This document shows positions 32,229 to 39,706 of a stretch of DNA of 64,000 bases, one piece after another; within the stretch, counting starts at the first letter, position 1; the number at the start of each line of letters is the position of its first letter. The translations under genes and the position numbers were made by a program. The stretch comes from PALSA-607 sp963737705 (GTDB lineage Bacteria; Actinomycetota; Actinomycetes; Acidothermales; Acidothermaceae): assembly GCA_963737705.1 (NCBI GenBank), contig CAVTTP010000006.1, forward strand, positions 868,001-932,000, written 5' to 3'. Below the pieces are notes generated by a model, which was given only the letters and a program-made list of their open reading frames with translations, was not told where the DNA came from and ran no database searches.

Positions 32229-32972
32229 ATGACAAAGGAATTCAGCAGGGCGGACGTCGCCCCTGCAGAAATCGCTGACAGCGCCGTGCTCGTAACGGGC
32301 GCGAATCGAGGCATCGGCCGCGCGCTCGTCGAGGAGGCCTTGCGCCGCGGCGCCCGGCGCGTTTATGCCGGTACACGGCAGCCGTTCACACACGCGGATT
32401 CGCGGGTGATGGTGTTGCGTCTCGACGTGACGTCTGCGGCGGACATTCAGGAGGCTGTCTCGCGGGTCGACGCCCTCGACATCCTCATCAACAACGCGGG
32501 GATCGCGCTGTACGACGACCTCACAGATCGCGCTGTTATCGAACAGCATCTGGCGGTGAACCTGCTCGGCACGTTCAGCGTGACGCAGGCCTTCGTGCCG
32601 CTGCTGACTGAATCGCGCGGAGTCATCGTCAACTCGTTGTCGGCGACCGCCCTCGCACCGTTCCCGATGATCCCGGCGTACTCAATTTCGAAGGCTGCCG
32701 GCTTGTCGTTGTCTCAGTCGTTGCGCGTGTTGCTCGCCGGCCGCGGCATTCGCGTGCACGCCGTGTTGACCGGCCCGACCGACACGGACATGACTCGCGG
32801 ATTGAATATCCCGAAGGCTTCTGCGTCGTCAGTCGCCGCAGCCATCTTGGACGGCGTGGAAAACGGTGACGAGGAAATCTTCCCCGACCCGATGTCGGCG
32901 TCTCTCGCTTTAGGCTGGACGAGTGGCGCGGCCAAGGCCTTCGAACGCCAGAACGCGGCGATGGCATCGTGA
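32229..32972 (+). CDS. Short-chain dehydrogenase/reductase
   Basis: 247 residues, classical SDR. The NAD(P)-binding TGANRGIGRALVEEALRRGA (about 23-42) is present, NNAG is at about 92-95, the catalytic Ser is in VNSLSATA and the YSISK motif carries the catalytic Tyr and Lys. It reduces or oxidises an unknown carbonyl or alcohol using NAD(P)H. Starts at ATG behind GGGAGAACGAA. Its stop overlaps the GTG start of the SRPBCC gene by four bases, so the two are coupled. The gene is divergent from the ECF sigma gene. Confidence 0.9.
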   Translation: MTKEFSRADVAPAEIADSAVLVTGANRGIGRALVEEALRRGARRVYAGTRQPFTHADSRVMVLRLDVTSAADIQEAVSRVDALDILINNAGIALYDDLTDRAVIEQHLAVNLLGTFSVTQAFVPLLTESRGVIVNSLSATALAPFPMIPAYSISKAAGLSLSQSLRVLLAGRGIRVHAVLTGPTDTDMTRGLNIPKASASSVAAAILDGVENGDEEIFPDPMSASLALGWTSGAAKAFERQNAAMAS

Positions 32973-33403
32973 GCGACTTCACTACGGCGTTTACGGTCCC
33001 TCAAAGCGCGGGCGAGGTGTTCGCGGCCATTAACAACGTGCGCGGATGGTGGTCAGGGGACATCGAAGGCAGCACCGACGAACTCGGAGCTGAATTCACC
33101 TACCGCTACGAGGAGATGCACCGCAGCAAGCAGCGCATCACCGAGTTCATTCCCGGACGTCGAGTGGCGTGGCATGTGCTCGATGGCTACCTCGAGTTCG
33201 TCAAGGACAAGACCGAGTGGACCGGTACCGACATCACCTTCGACATCTCGCAGGTCGAGGACGCCACCGAGGTGCGCTTCACCCACGTCGGCTTGGTGCC
33301 GCAAGGTGAGTGCTTCGAGAGTTGCTCAACTGCGTGGGCGTTTTACATCAACACCAGCCTGCGCAACCTCATCACCCAAGGCAGCGGCGCCCCCAACCCC
33401 TAG
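32969..33403 (+). CDS. SRPBCC-superfamily (AHSA1-like) protein
   Basis: 144 residues with a single helix-grip fold. The opening FTTAFTVPQSAGEVFAAINN and the following VRGWWSGDIEG are the AHSA1/START-like pattern, with FTHVGLVPQGECFESCSTAW forming the C-terminal helix region. Such proteins bind hydrophobic ligands or act on small molecules; no substrate is known. The GTG start overlaps the SDR stop, so a joint function in one small pathway is plausible. Confidence 0.85.
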   Translation: MSDFTTAFTVPQSAGEVFAAINNVRGWWSGDIEGSTDELGAEFTYRYEEMHRSKQRITEFIPGRRVAWHVLDGYLEFVKDKTEWTGTDITFDISQVEDATEVRFTHVGLVPQGECFESCSTAWAFYINTSLRNLITQGSGAPNP

Positions 33404-33423
33404 CGACGGCGTAGTGGTTGCGG

Positions 33424-34119
33424 TCAGCGGTGGGCGTGCCAGTTGTGCATCGCGGTCGCCAGCTGCTCCTCGTCAAGCGCCGGGACGCTGATCGTGCGCC
33501 GGGGCAACGACTCGGCCAGCATGCCGTCGAGCATGAAGTCGAGATACCGGCGCCACAAGTCCGACGACACGGGCCCGGTGTAGTCGCTGATTGCACCGGT
33601 CATCCAGAGCACCATCGGAATATCGTTCGGCTCGAGCTCCGGCCGCAAGATGCCGGCCGCCTGCGCCCGAGACACGATCCGGAGCGCGACCGGCTGCACC
33701 CGCTGCCGTATCGCCGACACCTTGTCGATGCCGTGGTCGGTGCGCATGACCTCGCGCATACCGCGATCGTGCGCTTGCAAGGACGCGATTCCGTACACGA
33801 ACGCCTCGAAAGACTCGCGCGGATCCGGCAGCGCATCCGCGTTCAGCATCATTTGCAGGATCTTGTTGAGCCTGTCCTCGAACATCGCGGCCAGCAACGC
33901 TTGCTTGTTCTCGAAGTGGCGGTATGCGGTCGCGACTCCGACGCCGGCATGGCGCGCGATGTCGTCGAGCGTCGCGTCGACGCCGCGTTCGGTGAAGACC
34001 TCGTCGGCCGCGGCGATCAGCAATGCCCGGTTGCGGGCGACGTCCTTGCGAACCACGCGGGACGTCGGGTCAGCGGGCGACGCGAGATCACTGTCGGACG
34101 CCGGGTCGGTGGCGGTCAT
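33424..34119 (-). CDS. TetR-family transcriptional regulator
   Basis: 231 residues from the ATG at 34119. The N-terminal helix-turn-helix is RNRALLIAAADEVFTERGVD, then IARHAGVGVATAYRHFENKQ (about 28-70); the rest is the helical ligand domain. A longer form is possible: GTG at 34179 overlaps the stop of the MFS gene by four bases and would add 20 residues (VSTVAGEVTTAPGD and on). Following the transporter on the same strand, it probably represses the operon; a dyad suited to a TetR dimer lies before the transporter (35815-35834). Confidence 0.87.
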   Translation of the reverse strand: MTATDPASDSDLASPADPTSRVVRKDVARNRALLIAAADEVFTERGVDATLDDIARHAGVGVATAYRHFENKQALLAAMFEDRLNKILQMMLNADALPDPRESFEAFVYGIASLQAHDRGMREVMRTDHGIDKVSAIRQRVQPVALRIVSRAQAAGILRPELEPNDIPMVLWMTGAISDYTGPVSSDLWRRYLDFMLDGMLAESLPRRTISVPALDEEQLATAMHNWHAHR

Positions 34120-34175
34120 CCCGGCAGCGTAAGCCCCATCACCGGGAGCCGTCGTCACCTCACCAGCAACGGTGC

Positions 34176-35753
34176 TCACAAGGGGAGCACCTCGGCGTCC
34201 CCGCTGGTCATCGAAACCTCGCTGGTCAAGAGCAGACCGCAGATCACGGCGCCGACTGCGAAGATCCCGGCTGCCCACCAGAACGCGGTGACGTAGCCGT
34301 GGATCGATGCGTTGACCAAGACCGCGGCCGACTTGCCGTGAACCGCGACGTAACTCGCTGCGGCGCTGGCGGCCAATGTGTTGAGCAGCGCGGTACCGAT
34401 CGAGCCGCCGACCTGCTGGCCGGTCGAAACGAGCGCCGACGCGACGCCGGCGTCCTCGTGCTGCACTTCAGATGTTGCAAGCGACATCGCGCGGGAGAAC
34501 GTCATGCCCATGCCGATGCCCATGACGATCGTGCCGGGCAGGATGTGCGCGGCGTACGCAGTGTGGGCGCCGATGCCGCTGAACAGCACCATGCCCGCGG
34601 CAGCAATGAGCATGCCGATGCCGACGGTCCAACGCGGGCCGACGCGCGGCGTCAAGAGAATCGTCGAGCTGATTGACGTCGCCACCAAGGAAACCGTCAG
34701 CGGGATGAACGCGAGCCCCGACATCACGGCGGTGTAGTGCAGCGTGCCTTGCATGTAGTAGCTGAGGAACAGGAACGCGCCGAACATGCCCATGCCGGCG
34801 ATGAAGATCGCGAGGTAGGCGCCGCTACGGTTGCGGTTCGCCAGAATCCTCAATGGCAGCAGTGGATTGCGCGACCGGGTCTGAATACCGACGAAGGTCA
34901 AGAGAAGCGCGACGCCGGCAACGAGGAAAGCGACGGTCGTGGTCGAACCCCAGCCCGCCGACTCGGCGTGTGAGAAGCCGTAGACCAAGCTGAAGAGTCC
35001 GGCAGAGACGGTCAAGACACCGGGGATGTCGAGGCGCGGCCGCTCCTCAGAAGGCTGGTTGTGCAAGAGGATCGTGCCGCCGATGACCGCACCGATTGCG
35101 AAGACCAGGTTCACGTACATGCACCAGCGCCATGACAAGTACTCGGTGAGCACGCCGCCGAGCAGCAGACCGACCGCCGCGCCGCCGCCGGCGATGGCAC
35201 CGTAGATGCCGAAGGCCTTCGCGCGCTCCTTCGACTGCGTAAAGGTCGTCGTAAGTAGCGCGAGGCCGGCGGGCGCGAGCATCGCTCCGAACGCCCCCTG
35301 AACCGCGCGAGCAGTGACCAACATGCCGAAGCCATTTGCCGCGCCACCGACTGCGGACGCCGCCGCGAAGCCGATAAGTCCGATGATGAACACGCGCTTG
35401 CGGCCGAGCAAGTCGGCAAGGCGCCCGCCGAGCAGCAGCAGGCTGCCGAACGCGAGGGCGTAGGCGGTGACGACCCACTGCCGGTCGCCGGTCGAAAACC
35501 CGAGCGCCTTCTGCGCCGACGGCAGCGCGATGTTCACCACGGTCGTGTCGAGCACCACCATCAGCTGGGCCGTCGCGAGCACCGCGAGGATCGCCCAGCG
35601 CCGCGTGTGGTGCGGGTTGTGCAACGCGGACGCGCCCGCGTTCGGCGAGTCTGGGTTCGACGGGGCGGACGGCGGGGTGGTGACGGTCGTCGAGCCCCGG
35701 CCGGACGTGCCGGTCGGGGCGCCTGCTGCGGGGGCCAGGTCTGTGGCGGTCAT
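34176..35753 (-). CDS. MFS drug transporter, DHA2 (EmrB/QacA) family
   Basis: 525 residues with about fourteen hydrophobic helices, the number for the DHA2 family of proton-driven drug exporters. Motif D1-like LMVVLDTTVVNIALPSAQKA lies in helix 1, and LLLLGGRLADLLGRKRVF is the helix 2-3 loop motif (RxxDxxGRK type). The helix 5 antiporter motif GAIAGGGAAVGLLLGG is visible at about 185-200. The N terminus is a Thr/Ser/Pro-rich cytoplasmic tail. It is the first gene of a pair with the TetR regulator. The drug or metabolite is unknown. Confidence 0.92.
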   Translation of the reverse strand: MTATDLAPAAGAPTGTSGRGSTTVTTPPSAPSNPDSPNAGASALHNPHHTRRWAILAVLATAQLMVVLDTTVVNIALPSAQKALGFSTGDRQWVVTAYALAFGSLLLLGGRLADLLGRKRVFIIGLIGFAAASAVGGAANGFGMLVTARAVQGAFGAMLAPAGLALLTTTFTQSKERAKAFGIYGAIAGGGAAVGLLLGGVLTEYLSWRWCMYVNLVFAIGAVIGGTILLHNQPSEERPRLDIPGVLTVSAGLFSLVYGFSHAESAGWGSTTTVAFLVAGVALLLTFVGIQTRSRNPLLPLRILANRNRSGAYLAIFIAGMGMFGAFLFLSYYMQGTLHYTAVMSGLAFIPLTVSLVATSISSTILLTPRVGPRWTVGIGMLIAAAGMVLFSGIGAHTAYAAHILPGTIVMGIGMGMTFSRAMSLATSEVQHEDAGVASALVSTGQQVGGSIGTALLNTLAASAAASYVAVHGKSAAVLVNASIHGYVTAFWWAAGIFAVGAVICGLLLTSEVSMTSGDAEVLPL

Positions 35754-35814
35754 GATCTGCTCCTACGAGGAAAGGGAGTTCTTTGCTCCGTTTCACACGC
35801 TAACACAATACGGA

Positions 35815-35834
35815 GGAGATGTCTCCACATGGAG
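35815..35834. promoter_or_regulatory. Overlapping dyads before the MFS-TetR operon
   Basis: GGAGA-TG-TCTCC (35815-35826) is a perfect inverted repeat and overlaps a second one, CTCC-ACAT-GGAG (35823-35834). They lie 62-81 bp before the MFS start. The position fits an operator for the TetR regulator encoded downstream in the operon. Confidence 0.45.
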
Positions 35835-35928
35835 CGGGTGACTCCACTTTGTCGAGGCCAGCTGGCGGATCGCCACAATGCAGATGGGCTAATAGGGTCA
35901 AATCCTCTAAGCGACAGACGGGACGAAC

Positions 35929-36849
35929 ATGGTCAAGGCCTTCGGCTACCGCAGCAACGGCAGCGCAGATGTGCAGGAGTTCCTCGAGATCGACATGCCG
36001 ACCCCACTCGCTGCCGACCTCCTCGTGCAGGTGCGCGCTGCGGGGGTGAACCCCGTCGACTGGAAGATCCGCTCCGGGGCTTACGGCCCTACGTCGCCCG
36101 ACAGTTTCCCGATCGTGTTCGGCTTCGAGGCGTCCGGCGTGGTGCGCGCAGTCGGAAAGGATGCAAAGGGATTCGCCGTCGGCGACGAGGTGTTCGGCCG
36201 TGCCGCTTCGGGCTCCGGCACTTGGGCGGAGTTCACCCTGCTTAGCGCGGATGGCACCGCGCACAAGCCGCCGCATGTCTCGTTCAACGACGCCGCAACA
36301 CTCTCGATCGCCGGCGCGACCGCATATGACGGTGTCACCCAACTCGAGCTAAAGCCCGGCCAAACGCTGCTGATCAATGGCGCCAGTGCCGGAGTCGGCG
36401 TCGCCGCTGCGCAGATTGCCCGCGACCTCGACATCTTCGTGATTGGCGTCGCCAGCGAGGCAAAGCGGGCCCTCGTCGAATCTTTGGGTGCGACTTTCGT
36501 CACGTACGGCGATGGCGTTGCGGAGCGGGTCAGGGAACTGATGCCAGACGGCGTCGACGCGATCCTCGACCTGGCCGGCGGGGACGGGTTGCGCGCAGTC
36601 GCCGGCCTCGTCGCCGACAAGACCAAGCTCATCAGCGCAGCTGACCCAGCGACCGCGGCCGAAGTTGGTGGCCACGCGATCGTTCGCGACTACGACCCAC
36701 AGATTCTCGACACGTTGGCGGCAATGGTCGCCGACCGCAAGCTCGATCCGCATGTTGAGGACGTCGTCCCACTCGACAGAGCGGCCGACGCGATGGCTGC
36801 GGTCGAGGGCGGTCACGCCAAGGGCAAGGTCGTCATCGAAGTCGCCTGA
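35929..36849 (+). CDS. Zinc-free NADPH:quinone oxidoreductase (MDR family)
   Basis: 306 residues. It is a medium-chain dehydrogenase of the quinone-reductase branch: VRAAGVNPVDWKIRSG (about 37-52), FGFEASGVVRAVG (about 63-75), and the Rossmann loop LINGASAGVGVAAAQIA (about 147-163). No catalytic zinc or structural cysteines are present, as usual for this branch. It reduces quinones or enones with NADPH in the cytoplasm. The ATG at 35929 has ACGGGACGAAC upstream. It ends at a repeated palindrome that separates it from the convergent prepilin gene. Confidence 0.88.
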   Translation: MVKAFGYRSNGSADVQEFLEIDMPTPLAADLLVQVRAAGVNPVDWKIRSGAYGPTSPDSFPIVFGFEASGVVRAVGKDAKGFAVGDEVFGRAASGSGTWAEFTLLSADGTAHKPPHVSFNDAATLSIAGATAYDGVTQLELKPGQTLLINGASAGVGVAAAQIARDLDIFVIGVASEAKRALVESLGATFVTYGDGVAERVRELMPDGVDAILDLAGGDGLRAVAGLVADKTKLISAADPATAAEVGGHAIVRDYDPQILDTLAAMVADRKLDPHVEDVVPLDRAADAMAAVEGGHAKGKVVIEVA

Positions 36850-36866
36850 GACCGCGCGGACGCGTC

Positions 36867-36912
36867 GACAACGCGCATGCGCGAACAGCCCTGACAACGC
36901 GCATGCGCGAAC
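36867..36912. terminator. Duplicated 12-bp palindrome between convergent genes
   Basis: GACAACGCGCATGCGCGAAC is present twice (36867-36886 and 36893-36912), six bases apart. Each copy contains the perfect palindrome CGCGCATGCGCG. The pair sits 18 bp after the oxidoreductase stop and 6 bp after the end of the prepilin gene, a position suited to bidirectional termination. Confidence 0.55.
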
Positions 36913-36917
36913 GGCGG

Positions 36918-37385
36918 CTAGTAGGCGGAGGTTGAACAGGCAGTCGGAAGCGTTGTACTGGCCGCGAACGTTGAGGTGGCCTGCAGCCCACCGAGGCTGG
37001 ACACGTATTCGAACGGGCGAGTGCCCTTGCTGTTCACGGCAACCACACAGAAGGCCGACTTCGCGGTGTTGAGGTAGTAGCCGAAGGTCACGGTCGTGGC
37101 CACCCGGACCGTGAGGCCGGGCACGACAGTCAGGATCCCGCCGTTCGCCTGGGTGAAGCCCGCGGTGTCCGGATAGGCGAAAGCCTCGGCGTTGTACGAC
37201 TCGAGCTCGCGAGCATATGACCGCAGGTCCGACTTGACCGAAGCGTCGTAGCCCTTCTTCTTCTGGCTCAGGTAAACCGGGATGGCAATCGCGGCCAGGA
37301 TCCCGATGATGATCATGACCACGAGGAGTTCGATCAGGGTGAAGCCGTCGTCGTGCGCGGCGTTCGACATCTTGCGGATCTTCAT
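36918..37385 (-). CDS. Type IV prepilin-like protein
   Basis: 155 residues from the ATG at 37385. A short charged leader ends with Gly before FTLIELLVVMIIIGILAAIA, the prepilin cleavage site and hydrophobic assembly helix with Glu at position +5. The globular part holds KSDLRSYARELESYNAEAFA and two cysteines (SAFCVVAV and TACSTSAY) that may form the usual C-terminal disulphide. No other pilus genes lie in the window, so the assembly machinery must be elsewhere. It could be a major pilin or a pseudopilin. Confidence 0.88.
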   Translation of the reverse strand: MKIRKMSNAAHDDGFTLIELLVVMIIIGILAAIAIPVYLSQKKKGYDASVKSDLRSYARELESYNAEAFAYPDTAGFTQANGGILTVVPGLTVRVATTVTFGYYLNTAKSAFCVVAVNSKGTRPFEYVSSLGGLQATSTFAASTTLPTACSTSAY

Positions 37386-37539
37386 GGCACGCGTCTCTGT
37401 GGGCAATGGGTGACTTCTACCACTTCGACCAAGTGGCCCAATTAGTGAGACAACTGCCGGTTTGCGAACTCTTTGCCTAGGAAGATGCGGACGCGGCTCC
37501 GCTCAGAGGTCGGCCCGACGCCTCGACGGGGCGCGTCGA

Positions 37540-39600
37540 TTACTTGGTGTGGAGCAACAAGATCGACCGATCGAGCACGGTCAGCACGTCGCCGCTCGAG
37601 ACGGGATCGATGGGGTCAGGGTCGTCGGTGGTGAGCACGACGCGCCACGGACGTCGGCCGCCTGCGGGCACAGTGAAGTCGACCGGCTCGTGGTGGGCAT
37701 TGACGAGCAGGAGGAAGCGATCCCGCGTTGTGTCGCCCTCTGCGTCTTCGATTTGCCGACCGTCGAGTGCCACAGAGAGCGTCTTGCTGGTCGCGTCCTT
37801 CCAGTCGTCGTCCGACATCTCGGCGCCGTCTGCCTTGTACAGCACCATCTGTGCAGGCAGGCCGCCCGGCGTGCGCAAGTAGTCACGCGGCCGCAACGCC
37901 GGGTTCTCCCGCCGCAGCCGAAGCGCGGTCTTGGTGAACGCCAGCAGGTTCTCGTCGAGATTGTCCCAGTCGTACCAGGACAACTCGTCGTCCTGGCAGT
38001 AGGCGTTGTTGTTGCCGTCTTGCGTGCGGCCAATCTCGTCGCCGCCGAGAATCATCGGCACACCCGCCGACAACAGCAACGTGCCGAGCAGGTTGCGGCG
38101 TTGGCGGGCGCGCAGTGCGATCACCAACTCGTCATCGGTCGGGCCTTCGACACCACAGTTCCACGAGCTGTTGTTCGTTTCGCCGTCGTTGTTGTCTTCG
38201 CCGTTTGCTTCGTTGTGCTTGTCGTTGTAGGACGTCAAGTCGGCGAGGGTGAAGCCGTCATGCGCCGTCACGAAGTTGACGCTCGCTGTCGGCGTCCGCC
38301 TGTCAGATGCGTAGATGTCGCCACTGCCTGTCAGGCGCAAACCGAAGTCGCCAAGGGTGCCCTCCCCGCGCCAGAAGTCGCGCACGTCGTCGCGATACTT
38401 TCCATTCCACTCCGCCCAGCGAGCAGGGAAGCCGCCGACTTGATAGCCCGCGGTGTCCCAAGGCTCGGCGATCAGCTTTACCGGCGCGAGCACTGGGTCT
38501 TGGTGCACCAGGTTCAGGAACGCGCTGTGGATGTCGGTCTCGCCGTTCTGCCTCGTCAGCGTGCTTGCGAGATCGAAACGGAATCCGTCGACGTGCATCT
38601 CGGTCACCCAGTAGCGCAACGAGTCCATGATCAGTCGAAGTGTTTCAGGGTGGCCAACGCGCAGACTGTTGCCAGTTCCGGTCGTGTCGAAGTAGTGCGC
38701 CTCGTCGCCCTCTACCAGCCGGTAGTAGCTCTCGTTGTCGATCCCCTTCATCGATAACGTCGGGCCCATGTGATTGCCCTCGGCCGTGTGGTTGTACACG
38801 ACGTCGAGGATCACTTCGAGGCCTGCGGCATGAAGCGCCTTCACCATCGACTTGAATTCATCGACCTGTCCACCGCCGGTGCCGACCGAGCTATAGCCGC
38901 CATGCGGAGCAAGAAAGCCGATGCTGTTGTAGCCCCAGTAGTTGCGCAGACCGCGCTCGAGCAGGTGCGAGTCATGGAGGAACTGATGCACGGGTAAAAG
39001 TTCAACCGCGGTGATTCCGAGATCGGTGAGGTAGCCGATGGCAGCCGGGTGCGCTAAACCGGCGTACGTTCCTTGGATCTCCTTCGGGACGTCGGGATGC
39101 CGCTTGGTGAAGCCCTTCACGTGGGTCTCGTAGACGACGGTCTCGGCCAGCGGGGTGCGCGGCGGAGCATCGGACCCCCAGTCGAAACTGCGGTCAGTGA
39201 CGACGCATTTAGGCATCGCAGCGGCGGAGTCGTCGTCGTTGCGGCTGTCAGGATCGTCGAAATGGTGCCCGAAGACGCTCTCGTCCCAGGTGATTTCGCC
39301 GTCGATGGCGGTCGCGTGCGGGTCGAGCAGCAGCTTGTTGGGGTTGCAACGCAGACCCGCTGCCGGCTCCCATGGCCCGTGCACCCTCAACCCATACCGC
39401 TGGCCAGGCCCAACATCGGTAAGCAACCCATGGAAGACATGCGCGGTGCGCTCAGGTAGCTCTACGCGGGTCTCGGTTCCGTCATCGGCAAAAAGGCAAA
39501 TCTCTATCGAGTCAGCCACTTCAGAGGCGACTGCAAAGTTGGTGCCGCCAGCGATGGGCGTCGCACCAAGAGGGAACGGAAGTCCGGGCAGGGGTGTCAT
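37540..39600 (-). CDS. glgX: Glycogen debranching enzyme GlgX
   Basis: 686 residues from the ATG at 39600, the start that gives the usual N terminus (LPGLPFPLGATPIAGGTNFA). It is an isoamylase-type enzyme that removes alpha-1,6 branches from glycogen. A CBM48-like N-terminal domain is followed by the GH13 barrel with ELLPVHQF, VILDVVYNHTAEG, the nucleophile in DGFRFDLAST, the acid in AEPWDTAGY and the HD pair in VTAHDGFTL. It is divergent from treY with a 106-bp gap. GlgX next to TreY/TreZ is the classical arrangement for turning glycogen into trehalose. Confidence 0.96.
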   Translation of the reverse strand: MTPLPGLPFPLGATPIAGGTNFAVASEVADSIEICLFADDGTETRVELPERTAHVFHGLLTDVGPGQRYGLRVHGPWEPAAGLRCNPNKLLLDPHATAIDGEITWDESVFGHHFDDPDSRNDDDSAAAMPKCVVTDRSFDWGSDAPPRTPLAETVVYETHVKGFTKRHPDVPKEIQGTYAGLAHPAAIGYLTDLGITAVELLPVHQFLHDSHLLERGLRNYWGYNSIGFLAPHGGYSSVGTGGGQVDEFKSMVKALHAAGLEVILDVVYNHTAEGNHMGPTLSMKGIDNESYYRLVEGDEAHYFDTTGTGNSLRVGHPETLRLIMDSLRYWVTEMHVDGFRFDLASTLTRQNGETDIHSAFLNLVHQDPVLAPVKLIAEPWDTAGYQVGGFPARWAEWNGKYRDDVRDFWRGEGTLGDFGLRLTGSGDIYASDRRTPTASVNFVTAHDGFTLADLTSYNDKHNEANGEDNNDGETNNSSWNCGVEGPTDDELVIALRARQRRNLLGTLLLSAGVPMILGGDEIGRTQDGNNNAYCQDDELSWYDWDNLDENLLAFTKTALRLRRENPALRPRDYLRTPGGLPAQMVLYKADGAEMSDDDWKDATSKTLSVALDGRQIEDAEGDTTRDRFLLLVNAHHEPVDFTVPAGGRRPWRVVLTTDDPDPIDPVSSGDVLTVLDRSILLLHTK

Positions 39601-39706
39601 GTCTACGCACTGCCCTGGGCAGGAGACCGCAAACTGTGTGCTACGCAACACATGGGGAGTGTTCGGGAGCCGTTTGGCCCCGACCGGCCTGGGCACGCAA
39701 TACGGC

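Noticed and set aside
37462..38757. 431-residue plus-strand frame
   Set aside because: Antisense of glgX, whose catalytic motifs are complete.
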